From an uncultured Pseudomonadota bacterium (GTDB lineage Bacteria; Pseudomonadota; Gammaproteobacteria; Burkholderiales; Rhodocyclaceae): DNA of 64,000 bases. Each line of letters begins with the position of its first letter. Positions within the stretch are counted from its first letter, which is position 1. Where the stretch lies: assembly GCA_903951825.1 (NCBI GenBank), contig CAJBDJ010000031.1, forward strand, positions 1-64,000. The letters run 5' to 3'. A model generated the notes under the pieces. It had not been told where the DNA came from. It searched no databases and saw nothing but the letters and a program-made list of their open reading frames with translations. Shown here one piece after another: positions 29,020-39,351 of this stretch. Position numbers and translations under genes: made by a program.

Positions 29020-29062
29020 AAAAAATAATCGAACTGTCAAGCCATTTATCGAATTATTTTTT
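29020..29062. repeat. AT-rich imperfect inverted repeat (AAAAAATAATCGA / TCGAATTATTTTTT)
   Basis: 13-bp arm pairing with one bulged base, in an AT-rich stretch of an otherwise GC-rich region. Confidence 0.7.
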
Positions 29063-29114
29063 GCCGAATTTCGGTTTCTGTGAGTAAGTCAAGTCGCTGC
29101 AGCGATTTCCAGCA

Positions 29115-30182
29115 TTACTTTCGTAATACCCGACTGTGAGAATGCACAGCATCAACCAGGGCAGTCACACTATCAGGCGGAGTGAACTGCGAAATGCCAT
29201 GACCAAGATTGAAAACGTGACCGGTATTGGCAGAGCCGAAACTATCCAGAACCTTGATTGCTTCGGCAGCGACAATTTCCGGTGCGGCAAACAGCACATT
29301 GGGGTCGAGATTGCCCTGCAAGGCCACTTTGCTACCAACGCGACGACGCGCATCGCCAATATCTATCGTCCAGTCGAGGCCGACGGCATCGCAGCCGATA
29401 TCGGCAATTTTTTCTAGCCAGAGGCCGCCATTCTTCGTAAACACGATGCTCGGAATGCGCTGTCCGTCTTTTTCCTTTTTCAGGCCGGCGACGATGCGCC
29501 GCAGGTATTGCAGCGAAAATGTCTCATAAGCCGCATTGGACAAGGAACCACCCCAGGTATCAAAAATCATGACGGCCTGAGCACCGCAATCAATCTGCGC
29601 ATTGAGGTAGGAGATCACCGCATCGGTCGTCACTGAGAGGATTCGGTGCAGAAGATCGGGGCGGTTGTAGAGCATCGCCTTGATATTGCGGAAATCGCTC
29701 GATCCTTCGCCTTCGACCATGTAGCAAGCCAGAGTGTAGGGGCTACCGGAGAAGCCGATCAGTGGCACCGAGTTGTCAAGCGCCCGGCGGATTTCTGCGA
29801 CGGCATCCATCACGTAGCCGAGATGCTCATAGGGATCCGGTGCCGTCAAAGAATTGATCGCCCACTCTTCACGTAGCGGACGCTCGAATTTCGGTCCTTC
29901 GCCCTCGGCAAAATAGAGTCCGAGACCCATTGCATCGGGTACCGTAAGAATGTCCGAGAAGAGAATCGCGGCATCAAGATCGTAGCGTGCCAGCGGCTGC
30001 AAGGTCACTTCGCAGGCCATCGTCGGCGATTTGCACAGATTGAGGAAATTGCCGGCGCGTTTGCGGGTTGCGCAGTATTCGGGCAAATAACGGCCGGCTT
30101 GGCGCATCAGCCACAACGGCGTGTATTCGGTGGGCTCTTTCAACAAGGCGCGCAGAAAGGTATCGTTCTTGGGTCGGCTCAC
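29115..30182 (-). CDS. hemE: Uroporphyrinogen decarboxylase
   Basis: [53 protein letters not shown]. Confidence 0.96.
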   Translation of the reverse strand: MSRPKNDTFLRALLKEPTEYTPLWLMRQAGRYLPEYCATRKRAGNFLNLCKSPTMACEVTLQPLARYDLDAAILFSDILTVPDAMGLGLYFAEGEGPKFERPLREEWAINSLTAPDPYEHLGYVMDAVAEIRRALDNSVPLIGFSGSPYTLACYMVEGEGSSDFRNIKAMLYNRPDLLHRILSVTTDAVISYLNAQIDCGAQAVMIFDTWGGSLSNAAYETFSLQYLRRIVAGLKKEKDGQRIPSIVFTKNGGLWLEKIADIGCDAVGLDWTIDIGDARRRVGSKVALQGNLDPNVLFAAPEIVAAEAIKVLDSFGSANTGHVFNLGHGISQFTPPDSVTALVDAVHSHSRVLRK

Positions 30183-30206
30183 AGGGGCACTCCGCCAGAA
30201 AATCGC

Positions 30207-30228
30207 AAAGGCGGGATTATCCGCCTTT
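30207..30228 (-). terminator. Stem-loop downstream of trkH (AAAGGCGG / CCGCCTTT)
   Basis: Perfect 8-bp stem, 6-nt loop, followed on the minus strand by TTTGCGATTTT-like tail. Confidence 0.5.
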
Positions 30229-30240
30229 CTCGGGTTGCGG

Positions 30241-31698
30241 TCACTTGCGCCAGAAGTAAGGCGTGAACAGCACGATCAGGGAAAATATCTCCAGACGCCC
30301 GGCAAGCATCGCCAGGGAGCAAATCCATGTCTGAAAATCGGTCAGCGAGCCGTAATTCTGAGCCGGCCCGACAACGTTCAGTCCAGGGCCCGCATTGTTT
30401 ATGCAGGCAATGATGGCGGTGAAGGCGGAGATGAAATCAAGGCCGCTGGCGACCAGAAAAAAAGTCAGCTCGCCAACCACCAGGGCATACAAAAAAATGA
30501 ATCCCAAGACCGCGCCGGTAATGCTTTGGGGAATGACGCTGCCACCGATCCGAATTGGATTCACGACATTCGGGTGGATCAGTTTTTGCAGCTCGCGCAG
30601 GCCTTGCTTGGTCAATATCAAGGTTCTGATCATTTTTATGCCGCCGCCGGTTGACCCCGACGATACGGAAATGCACGAAAGAAAAAGCATCCACAAGGGC
30701 ACAAAAATCGGCCACTTGTCGTAATCAACGCTGGCAAACCCGCAATCGGTGGCGATTGAGACCAGGTTGAAGGACACATGTCGGAAAGCCACCCCGAGAT
30801 CATCGTAGGTATCCATGATCCACAGGTAAAACGAGCAGACAACGATGCTCGAAAACACCAGCGTGACGAATGCCTTGGCCTCAGTGTCGCTCCAGTAACT
30901 GCGTAGGGAGCGTCCGCGCCAGGCAACGAAATGGGTTGCGAAATTGATACCGGCAATCATCATGAAAAAAATCAGAATGCCTTCGATCAAGGGTGAATTG
31001 AACTGTCCGACGCTGGCATCATAGGTTGAAAATCCGCCCAGCGAGAGCGCCGCAAAAGCGTGGCAAATGGCATCCAGCCAGTTCATTCCGGCCAGCTTGA
31101 GCGCCGCGATGCACGCCGCGGTAATACCAAAATAGACCAGCCAAAGTGCTTTGGCGGTACCGGCGATACGCGGCGTCAACTTTGAGTCCTTCATCGGTCC
31201 CGGCGTTTCCGCCTTGTACAGCTGCATACCGCCAACCCCCAACAAAGGAAGGATGGCAACGGCGAGAACAATGATCCCCATCCCGCCCAACCAATTCAAT
31301 TCGTGGCGCCACAGATTGACTGAGGGCGGCAAGTTGTCGAGACCGGTCAGTACCGTTGCACCGGTGGTGGTGAGGCCGGACATGGTTTCAAAAAACGCAT
31401 CGGTAAATGACAAGCCGTCAATCGTCAGCATTAGTGGCACGGTGGCTATCGCGGCCATCAGAACCCAGGCCAGAGTAACCAGCAAAAAGCCGTCGCGGGG
31501 GCGAAGTTCCCGCTTGAAACGACGGGTAAAAACCACCAGTCCGCTGCCGCAAGCCAGACAAACGAGCAAAGCGTCAAGGAATTCGGGGGTTGTCCCGTCG
31601 GCATAAATCAACGAACTGGCGATCGGCATCAGATAGGTGACGGCGAAGAAGATCAACATCATGCCCATCACGTGTAATACGGGAAATAAGGTATGCAT
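30241..31698 (-). CDS. trkH: Trk potassium uptake protein TrkH
   Basis: [47 protein letters not shown]: TrkH selectivity loops. Confidence 0.93.
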   Translation of the reverse strand: MHTLFPVLHVMGMMLIFFAVTYLMPIASSLIYADGTTPEFLDALLVCLACGSGLVVFTRRFKRELRPRDGFLLVTLAWVLMAAIATVPLMLTIDGLSFTDAFFETMSGLTTTGATVLTGLDNLPPSVNLWRHELNWLGGMGIIVLAVAILPLLGVGGMQLYKAETPGPMKDSKLTPRIAGTAKALWLVYFGITAACIAALKLAGMNWLDAICHAFAALSLGGFSTYDASVGQFNSPLIEGILIFFMMIAGINFATHFVAWRGRSLRSYWSDTEAKAFVTLVFSSIVVCSFYLWIMDTYDDLGVAFRHVSFNLVSIATDCGFASVDYDKWPIFVPLWMLFLSCISVSSGSTGGGIKMIRTLILTKQGLRELQKLIHPNVVNPIRIGGSVIPQSITGAVLGFIFLYALVVGELTFFLVASGLDFISAFTAIIACINNAGPGLNVVGPAQNYGSLTDFQTWICSLAMLAGRLEIFSLIVLFTPYFWRK

Positions 31699-31709
31699 GG
31701 GCGACTCGC

Positions 31710-33143
31710 TCAGAGAAATCCAACGCTCACCTGAAACAGTGCCTCAACCTTGCGCACCAGTTTTTTGCTCAGGCAAAAGACAATCACATGATCGTCGGGC
31801 TCGATCACCGTATCACCGTGCGCAATGATGACGTGTCCGGCTCGCCGCTCGGTGGTGCCGTCATCACGAACCCGCAGGACTTCAATCTGGTCGAAATGGC
31901 GAACCAGGGCGGCGACCGTCACCCCGGCCGGCCAGTCGATTTCGTCAATCCGGCGACCGATGACGGCCGAGTTTTTACGGTCTCCGTGCGCCACCAGTTC
32001 GAGTGCCTCGGCGGCGCCGCGCCGCAAGGAATGGACGGCCGAGACATCGCCACGCCGGATATGCGCCAACATGCTGCCGATCGACACCTGCGCCGGCGAA
32101 ATCGCAATGTCAATCGGCCCACCCTGAATCATTTCGGCATAAGCCCGCCGGTTGATAATTGCCACGACCCGCTTGCATCCCATCCGCTTCGCCAGTGACG
32201 CTGACATGATGTTGTTTTCGTCGTCATTGGTCAGTGCCAGAAACAGATCCATCTCCTGAATGTTTTCCTGATCCAGCAGGGCTTCGTCGGTCGTGTCGCC
32301 GGACAAGACGAGCGCGCTATTCAGTTTTTGCGCAGCGAATTCGGCACGACTGATCTGGTTTTCGATCAGTTTGACTTCGTAACGATGCTCAAGCGCCGTG
32401 GCGACGCGCAAGCCAATGTTGCCGGCGCCGCCGATCATGATCCGCCGCACTTGCGTCATCATCCGTCGCAATTCCCGCAACACCTGGCGAATATCTTCGG
32501 TTGCAGCCAGAACGAATACCTCGTCTCCCGCTCGGATCAAGGTTTCACCATCGGGGGGTATGGCTTGTTCATCACGATAAATGGCCGCTATCCGGGCATC
32601 CATCCCGGGCGGCAAATGCTCACGCATTTCGCGAATCGGCTTGCCAACCAGCAAGCCGCCCTCGTAGGCGCGCACCGCAACGAGGCACACTCGCCCTTTT
32701 GCAAACTCAAGCACCTGCAACGCCTCGGGAAATTCGATGAGACGCTGGATATATTCAGAAATGATCTGCTCCGGGCAAATCGCATGGTCAACCGCGAAAT
32801 TGTCCGGAGACAACAAGGCCGGATCATCGAGAAAATCCTGCGCCCGCAAGCGGGCAATCCGCGTCGGTACGTTAAACAGGCTGTGCGCCAGTTTGCAGGC
32901 AACCAGATTGCTTTGATCGCTTTGCGTCACGGCAATCACCAAATCGGCGTCGTCTGCTCCGGCACGACGCATTACTGACGGCAAAGAACCATTGCCCTGC
33001 ACCGTTCGCAAATCAAGACGATCCTGCAATTGCGCCAGCCGGACACCGTCGAGATCGACGATAGTGATGTCGTTTTCTTCGGAAACCAGCCCTTCGGCCA
33101 CACTGGCGCCGACCTGGCCGGCACCGAGAATGATGACTTTCAT
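31710..33143 (-). CDS. trkA: Trk potassium uptake NAD-binding protein TrkA
   Basis: MKVIILGAGQVGASVAEGL; two TrkA-N/TrkA-C halves. Confidence 0.95.
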   Translation of the reverse strand: MKVIILGAGQVGASVAEGLVSEENDITIVDLDGVRLAQLQDRLDLRTVQGNGSLPSVMRRAGADDADLVIAVTQSDQSNLVACKLAHSLFNVPTRIARLRAQDFLDDPALLSPDNFAVDHAICPEQIISEYIQRLIEFPEALQVLEFAKGRVCLVAVRAYEGGLLVGKPIREMREHLPPGMDARIAAIYRDEQAIPPDGETLIRAGDEVFVLAATEDIRQVLRELRRMMTQVRRIMIGGAGNIGLRVATALEHRYEVKLIENQISRAEFAAQKLNSALVLSGDTTDEALLDQENIQEMDLFLALTNDDENNIMSASLAKRMGCKRVVAIINRRAYAEMIQGGPIDIAISPAQVSIGSMLAHIRRGDVSAVHSLRRGAAEALELVAHGDRKNSAVIGRRIDEIDWPAGVTVAALVRHFDQIEVLRVRDDGTTERRAGHVIIAHGDTVIEPDDHVIVFCLSKKLVRKVEALFQVSVGFL

Positions 33144-33174
33144 ATCCTGCCCCCGCTCACAAATAGGCTGCTAT

Positions 33175-34440
33175 TTATTCTTCGTGCCGCTTGTTCAGCG
33201 CAATTCCCAACTGCTTCAATTTCCGGTACAGGTGTGTCCGCTCGAGGCCAGAGCGATCTGCCAGCTTGGTCATGTTGCCCCCCTCAAGTCGCAGATGGTG
33301 CTCAAAATAGAGTTTCTCGAAAGCGTCGCGAGCCTCACGCAGCGGCTGTCCGAAAAGGGGCAGCAATGACGAAATCTCGCTCTCGGCACCGTCTTCGACA
33401 GGCGCCACCCGGCGCACATCTTCGGCGCTGATTTCATCCTCCAGCGCGGTCAATGCGAGATTGCGAACCAGCGCATAGAGGTCGCCCCAACTCGCTTCCG
33501 GCTGGTTTTTCCAGGGCAGGGTGCGCAACGCATTGAGTGCGGCAGAGGAAAAGCGCCGCTTCTGAACTTCGCCACGCTCAATAAAATTGGTCAGCAATAG
33601 CGTGGCAATTTCCGGCAATTCATCGGCGTGTCCGGCCAGCGGCGGCAGCGAGAGCCATACCTCGCTCAGCCTGGTCAGCAATTTACTGTCCCAGCCGGCT
33701 TCAAGCAGACTGGAAAGCGGCCGCGCCACCGCCACCACCAACTGCAAATTAAGCTTCTCCAGGCGGTCGACCGCGTACGCCAGGTTCATTTGCTGCATTT
33801 TGCCGAGAACAGCGAGATCGGGGACAAATAGCAGTCCACCGGAAATTTTTTCGAGCATTTCTTGGGTCAGTGCGCTGCTCAGGGAAGACAAATCCAGCCA
33901 CGGGGCGCGCGGTGTCAGCAGCGTGCGGGCGCAAATTTCGGCCATGCCGCCAGTTGCCCCCTTGATCAACACCAACGATGACTTGGCGGCAGCCTGTTCG
34001 AGCCGGCGCTTGAATTCCTTGACGAATCCCGAGCGCCCGAACGCCTCCAGTGTCAGCGGTGGATGTGCCGGCGGGGCATCGTGTTTGAGCGCTTTTTGAA
34101 CAGTCGATAGCAATTTTTGCAGGGCAATCGGCTTTTCCAGAAAATCAAAAGCACCGAAGCGCGTCGCTTCAACCGCCGTATCTATCGTCCCGTGCCCGGA
34201 CATCATGACCACCGGCATGTTGAGCTGGCCGGCGGCATGCCACTCCTTGAGCAACGAAATACCATCGGTGTCAGGCATCCAGATGTCGAGTAAGACCAAA
34301 TCCGGGCGTAACTCCGTCCTGACGCGACGTGCGGCGGCCGCATTCTCCGCCAGCCGGACATCGTAACCTTCGTCGATCAGAATCTCCGACAGCAGTTCGC
34401 GGATGCCAACCTCGTCGTCAACGACCAATATGATTGCCAT
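33175..34440 (-). CDS. NtrX-like response regulator with degenerate AAA+ domain and Fis-type HTH
   Basis: REC domain (ILVVDDEVGIRELLSEIL...LVLLDIWMPDTDG), C-terminal 'NMTKLADRSGLERTHLYRKLKQLGI'; central domain lacks Walker A Lys (GATGGMAE) and GAFTGA. Confidence 0.85.
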   Translation of the reverse strand: MAIILVVDDEVGIRELLSEILIDEGYDVRLAENAAAARRVRTELRPDLVLLDIWMPDTDGISLLKEWHAAGQLNMPVVMMSGHGTIDTAVEATRFGAFDFLEKPIALQKLLSTVQKALKHDAPPAHPPLTLEAFGRSGFVKEFKRRLEQAAAKSSLVLIKGATGGMAEICARTLLTPRAPWLDLSSLSSALTQEMLEKISGGLLFVPDLAVLGKMQQMNLAYAVDRLEKLNLQLVVAVARPLSSLLEAGWDSKLLTRLSEVWLSLPPLAGHADELPEIATLLLTNFIERGEVQKRRFSSAALNALRTLPWKNQPEASWGDLYALVRNLALTALEDEISAEDVRRVAPVEDGAESEISSLLPLFGQPLREARDAFEKLYFEHHLRLEGGNMTKLADRSGLERTHLYRKLKQLGIALNKRHEE

Positions 34441-36574
34441 TCTTGGCTTCCTCCTCTTTCACCAGCGGCAGACGGATGCAAATCCGTGCCCCGCCTGCTG
34501 GTGCATTGCCGATTTCAATAGTACCCAAATGCTCATCGACGATCTTCTTGACAATAGGCATTCCAAGCCCGGTTCCCCGCGCCTTGGTGGTAACGTAAGG
34601 TTCAAAAATGCGCGGCAGGATTTCTGCCGGGAAACCCGGCCCGTTGTCGGTGATTACCAACAGTGCATGGCGGTTGATGGCTTTCGTCGACACACCGATA
34701 CAGCCGTTCACATTGCCTTCCAGAGCATCTTCGGCGTTGCGCAGCAGGTTGTGAATCACTTGCCGCAATTGCGTGGCATCGCCGAGAACGGCAGGCAAGG
34801 CGACAGCCAGATCGAGCTCGAAGCTTGCCGACGAACTTTCATAAAGACCGAGGACTTCGCCAATCAATTCGTTGAGATCAAGCGGCGAAACATCCGGTGT
34901 CGGCAAGCGGGCGTAGTCGCGAAAATCATCCACCATGCGCTTCATCGCCTGCACTTGATTGATGATGGTTTGCGTCCCGCGCGCCAGCATGTCCGCATCG
35001 CTGCCGGCCAGCTTGCCGGAGAGCTTGAATTGCAAACGTTCTGCCGAAAGCTGGATCGGCGTCAACGGATTCTTGATTTCGTGCGCCAGGCGCCGTGCCA
35101 CCTCGCCCCAGGCGGCGCTGCGCTGGGCGGCGACGAGGCGGGTGACATCGTCAAAAACCACTACATCGCCGCCGCCACTCACTTCCGGCAAGCGCGAGCC
35201 GCGCAACAGCAGCACCTGCGGCATACCGTTTACACGCTCCATTTCAAGCTGGGCTTGCCACTCGACCTCCTCGGTTGCTGCAAAGTGTTCACGAATGAAC
35301 TCACCGAAGACGGTTTGGCGCGGCCAACTGGCGACATCCTGGCCGATGAGGCCGGAAAAGTCGTCGTTGAGAATGTTCAAGGCTCCTTCATTAACCGTGC
35401 GCAGCACAAAATTCCGGTCAAAAACCAATACCCCGGCAGACAGGTTGGCCAGAATTGACTCTAGATAGCCGCGCGCCGCTTCGAGCTCGTTTCGATGGCG
35501 CTCGGTTTCACGCCGTGCATCATCAAGCTGGCGCGTCATGCGATTGAAAGACTGCGTCAACAACCCCAATTCATCACCGCTATACACCGCCGCGCGCGGC
35601 GAAAAATCGCCCTGGGCAACTGCGTGTGTTCCTTCCGCCAGTATGAGCAACGGCGCGACGAGGCGACGAGCCATGACGTAAGCCAGCGCAAAGGCGGCAA
35701 AAAGAGCGACGAGTACGGTCAACGTCAATGTCAGTGCATAAATTTGCGTCAAACCCTGACGCGCCAGTTGCAGCTCCTGATAGTCGCGATAAACGGCTTG
35801 CACGGCATCGGCATCATGCGCCATCGCCTCGGGTACCGGGTGCGTCAGCTGCAAAATGCGCGGCTCCTCGTACAAATCACGCGCCGCGACTGGCACCAGA
35901 ACACGTAAATGGAGCTTGCCTCCTTCTTCTTCGACCGAGGTGACCGCGCGCGTCGAACGCGCCTGCTTGAGTTGCGCCTGACTGGGCAGATCGGGTAGCA
36001 AACTGCTGAGGTCGGCGGTCGCGCTCGAGAGTAGCTGCCCCCCCACCGAGAAAAGCGCCGCCGACTGGATACTTTGCTCGTTGCGCAAACGTAAAAGCGC
36101 CGAGCGCCGTGAAGTCTCGGCGATACCCGACAATTCAGCAGCCATGCTACGTGCTTTTTCGACAAGGTCGTCAAGCTGCGAATCGAGCACTGTGCGACCA
36201 AGCTGGAGCCCTGACTCGAGAGCTTTCTCGACGCGCACGTCGAACCAGCTTTCAATCGAGCGCGTGACGAACTGTACCGAAACGCCATACACCAGCACTC
36301 CCGGCAAGACCGCCACGACGCCGAACATCAACATCAGGCGCAGCTTGAGGCGGGCGCCGAAAATCTGTGCCCGATAGTCTTGCCAGAGGGCGCGCAACTG
36401 CCAGCCAACCAGCGCCAACATGCCGATCGCCAGAATGACGTTGAGAGCGATCAGCAGCGGGTAATTACGCGAAAAAACAACGGTATCGGCGGCCGTTGAT
36501 ATCAGGAGCAGAAACCAGACGATGCCGCCTACCGCAGCGATCAAGGCACTTCCAGCCGCGAGCAAACGCTTCAT
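34418..36574 (-). CDS. NtrY-like sensor histidine kinase
   Basis: TM region, HAMP, PAS, HisKA (RLAHEIKNPLTPIQLSAERL), HATPase (ITDNGPGFP...TKARGTGLGMPIVKKIV). ATG 36574 gives 4-nt overlap with upstream gene. Confidence 0.9.
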   Translation of the reverse strand: MKRLLAAGSALIAAVGGIVWFLLLISTAADTVVFSRNYPLLIALNVILAIGMLALVGWQLRALWQDYRAQIFGARLKLRLMLMFGVVAVLPGVLVYGVSVQFVTRSIESWFDVRVEKALESGLQLGRTVLDSQLDDLVEKARSMAAELSGIAETSRRSALLRLRNEQSIQSAALFSVGGQLLSSATADLSSLLPDLPSQAQLKQARSTRAVTSVEEEGGKLHLRVLVPVAARDLYEEPRILQLTHPVPEAMAHDADAVQAVYRDYQELQLARQGLTQIYALTLTLTVLVALFAAFALAYVMARRLVAPLLILAEGTHAVAQGDFSPRAAVYSGDELGLLTQSFNRMTRQLDDARRETERHRNELEAARGYLESILANLSAGVLVFDRNFVLRTVNEGALNILNDDFSGLIGQDVASWPRQTVFGEFIREHFAATEEVEWQAQLEMERVNGMPQVLLLRGSRLPEVSGGGDVVVFDDVTRLVAAQRSAAWGEVARRLAHEIKNPLTPIQLSAERLQFKLSGKLAGSDADMLARGTQTIINQVQAMKRMVDDFRDYARLPTPDVSPLDLNELIGEVLGLYESSSASFELDLAVALPAVLGDATQLRQVIHNLLRNAEDALEGNVNGCIGVSTKAINRHALLVITDNGPGFPAEILPRIFEPYVTTKARGTGLGMPIVKKIVDEHLGTIEIGNAPAGGARICIRLPLVKEEEAKNGNHIGR

Positions 36575-37218
36575 TTGGCTTCCGCCTGAGATGCGGGCAC
36601 CAGTGTCACCGGCCAGGACTTCCACTCGGACGACAAACTCCATTCCTTGTTGCCCAAGGCATTGATCTGGAATGGGCGCGGCAGTTGATTAAGATCGAGC
36701 CGCATACGCAGGCTGGCCTCGTAGACTTCACCTGTGCGTACTGCCTTGTCGCCTTTTTCTATCACCAGCCAGCCGCGAACCCTGGAGAAGACCAGCAAGG
36801 CATCAGCAAGTGAGGAAAAGCTTTGATGCAACCCACCGGTCGTCACCCGGTACTGGCGAGTCAGTGCATGATAAGACAAGCGATAGGTTTGTGTCCTCGT
36901 CGCCGCCTGTTCTTCGAGCCAGTACCAGCGCGGCTTGGACAGCTCAAAATCAAGGACAAAATTGAGGACGACACCCTTGGCAATCGCATCTTCAAGCCGC
37001 TGATTGATCTCGAAGTTGAAATCAGCGGCGACAACATAGCCATCCTCAGTGGCCGTCAGTTTCGGGTTGACGACCTCGATTTCTGCCGCCAACAACCAGA
37101 CCGGAGCCACCAGCAATGCAACGAAGAGCAGGGCGCGCAGGCGTTCAGGCACGTTTTTCAAGCAGGCTGTAGAAGAATCCATCATGTTCGGCGGTCGGCA
37201 ACAATTGCTCCTCGACAA
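36571..37218 (-). CDS. DUF4390 domain protein
   Basis: AAEIEVVNPKLTATEDGYVVAADFNFEINQRLEDAIAKGVVLNFVLDFEL; true start may be near 37182. Confidence 0.8.
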   Translation of the reverse strand: MSRSNCCRPPNMMDSSTACLKNVPERLRALLFVALLVAPVWLLAAEIEVVNPKLTATEDGYVVAADFNFEINQRLEDAIAKGVVLNFVLDFELSKPRWYWLEEQAATRTQTYRLSYHALTRQYRVTTGGLHQSFSSLADALLVFSRVRGWLVIEKGDKAVRTGEVYEASLRMRLDLNQLPRPFQINALGNKEWSLSSEWKSWPVTLVPASQAEAK

Positions 37219-38404
37219 AGCACCGTGCGGTGGGCTGGCGGTTGAGAAAACGGGTCATTTGACCCGAATTTTCTGCAGCAAATACCGAGCAAGTGGCGTA
37301 AAGCAGTTTACCGCCGGGGCGCAAGCAAAGCCACAGCGCATCGAGCATCCGTGACTGGGTCGCGGCAAAACTGGCAATATCGTCAAATCGCCGCAACCAC
37401 TTCGTATCGGGGTGACGACGTACAACACCGCTAGCCGTGCATGGCACGTCCAGAAGAATGGCATCGAAAAGCCGGCCATCCCACCAAGTATCCTTTTTAA
37501 TGCAATCGGCTACCTTGACGCTTGCGCTCAAGCCAAGACGCACGAGATTTTCTTCAACCCGCCGACAACGTGCGGGTTTCAGATCGAGGGCGAGCAAATC
37601 GAGATCAACGCGCTCCAGCAAATGCGCCGCTTTACCGCCGGGCGCTGCGCAGGCATCCAGAACGCGGCTGCCTGGCGCCGGATCGAGCAACTCGGCGGCA
37701 CGCTGGGCGCCGGGATCCTGAACCGAAACCAGCCCCTCGACAAAGCCCGGCAAGCGATCGACCGACAACGGCTTGTCAAGCAGGATGGCGCCATCGGGGT
37801 GAAGACGGGCAGGAATTTCGGCGGCCTCAAGTAGCCGCAGATAGTTCGTCGGCGTGATCCGCCGCCGGTTGGCGCGCAAAGCCATCGGCGGCGGTGAATT
37901 GCCTGCCGCGGCAATGGCCTGCCAGTCGGTGGGCCAGTCGGCACGCAGGGAATCCAGCCACCATCCAGGATGTTGATGCAGTGCAATTTCGTTACCTGCG
38001 ACGGCAAGGCTCAATTCATCGCGGCGCCGCAAATAATTGCGCAACACAGCATTGACCAGCCCGCGCAAACGTCCCTCGAACAGCACACCAGCCGCCTGCA
38101 CCGCTTGATCAACCGTGGTGTGCGCAGTGTCGGGACGCGCCTCAAGTCGTGTCAAGGCAAGCAACAGCAGGGCACGAATTTCGAGTACTTCGAGGGGGCA
38201 CTCCATCAGTCGGGCAAGGATGAAATCGCCCCAGCCAAAGCGCCTTAACGCGGTGTAGAGCAAGTCCTGAACGGCCGGCCGAGCGAGCGGGTCGACCTTC
38301 CCCAACAGGTTCTCGGCAAGGCTGCGACCGCTGAAAACGGCGGCTCCCGCTTGGGCGGCATTGAGCAGGGCATAAGCCAGTGAGGTGGGTGCAAGATCAG
38401 ACAT
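37145..38404 (-). CDS. rsmB: 16S rRNA (cytosine-967-C5) methyltransferase
   Basis: NusB-like N-terminus; LDACAAPGGKAAHLLE, ILLDVPCTASGVVRRHPD, YATCSVFAAEN. Confidence 0.94.
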   Translation of the reverse strand: MSDLAPTSLAYALLNAAQAGAAVFSGRSLAENLLGKVDPLARPAVQDLLYTALRRFGWGDFILARLMECPLEVLEIRALLLLALTRLEARPDTAHTTVDQAVQAAGVLFEGRLRGLVNAVLRNYLRRRDELSLAVAGNEIALHQHPGWWLDSLRADWPTDWQAIAAAGNSPPPMALRANRRRITPTNYLRLLEAAEIPARLHPDGAILLDKPLSVDRLPGFVEGLVSVQDPGAQRAAELLDPAPGSRVLDACAAPGGKAAHLLERVDLDLLALDLKPARCRRVEENLVRLGLSASVKVADCIKKDTWWDGRLFDAILLDVPCTASGVVRRHPDTKWLRRFDDIASFAATQSRMLDALWLCLRPGGKLLYATCSVFAAENSGQMTRFLNRQPTARCFVEEQLLPTAEHDGFFYSLLEKRA

Positions 38405-38436
38405 GAACCAATTATCGCACGCGGCATAATGGCGCC

Positions 38437-39318
38437 ATGAGACAACTCTTACTCGCACTCACGCTTTGTTTGGCATCGCCCATTTGCCACGCCTGGAATG
38501 CAGCGGGTCATCGCTTGGTCGCCGCAATCGCTTGGGATCAACTATCCCTGGCGAATCGCCAACGAGTCAGCACGATACTTGCCAGCCACCCGGATTATGA
38601 GCGCTGGGCAAAAATTCCGGGGTCATCGGAACACCCGGATATTTTCGCGGAAGCCGCAACCTGGCCTGACGCGATCCGCAGCGACCCACGATTTAACGAC
38701 GAATCCGGCAAGGGTTCGGCCATTCCCGGCCTGCCTGACAACGGGCGTCACAAAAACTGGCATTTCGTCGACATCAATGCCGACGGGGAGGTTGTCGACG
38801 GGCTGCTGGATCGGCAGATCGAGGAACTGAGCGAGGTGCTGCGATCAGAAGTCGATATGTCGCAAATTTCTTACGCCTTGCCTTGGTTGCTGCATCTCGT
38901 GGCGGATATTCATCAGCCGCTGCATGTCGGTCGTCATGGCGACGAAGGCGGCAATCGGGTCGACGTTGAAAATCCCTACAACCGTCGCTGGCTGTTTTCC
39001 AGCTTGCACACCTACTGGGACGACTTGCCCGGCCCCCCCTGGCTGCGCGGCAAACGTCTGGAGCAAAAAAAGCGGGAATTAAGCGAGCGTTACCGGGCGC
39101 CGGAACAAGCCAATGTTCGCCGCTGGCGCGATGAGAGTCATCGCTTGCTGATCCATGCCTATCCGGATAGCGAAGGCAATCTGCCAGCGTTCATCAGCGA
39201 GGAGTTTCATCGGCGAGCCAGCGAAATTGCCGGACAACGGATAATTGACGCCGGTTATCGTCTCGGCCGCCTTTTGGAGGAAATCCTGAACGCTGGCGTT
39301 TCACGTGAAACTCGATAA
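38437..39318 (+). CDS. S1/P1 nuclease
   Basis: Signal peptide then WNAAGHRLVAAIAWDQL; LLHLVADIHQPLHVGRHGDEGGN. Confidence 0.92.
   Translation: MRQLLLALTLCLASPICHAWNAAGHRLVAAIAWDQLSLANRQRVSTILASHPDYERWAKIPGSSEHPDIFAEAATWPDAIRSDPRFNDESGKGSAIPGLPDNGRHKNWHFVDINADGEVVDGLLDRQIEELSEVLRSEVDMSQISYALPWLLHLVADIHQPLHVGRHGDEGGNRVDVENPYNRRWLFSSLHTYWDDLPGPPWLRGKRLEQKKRELSERYRAPEQANVRRWRDESHRLLIHAYPDSEGNLPAFISEEFHRRASEIAGQRIIDAGYRLGRLLEEILNAGVSRETR
39298..39311. promoter_or_regulatory. parS-like site 2 (GTTTCACGTGAAAC)
   Basis: Identical 14-bp core; covers the last codons of the S1/P1 nuclease gene. Confidence 0.85.
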
Positions 39319-39351
39319 AGGCTAGCCAGGCACGATGGAGGCAGCAGCTTG

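Noticed and set aside
28819-29114. Calling this spacer the chromosomal oriC outright
   Set aside because: Only one perfect DnaA box, no dnaA/dnaN/rpmH/parAB in the window, and GC skew could not be computed; kept as a candidate only.
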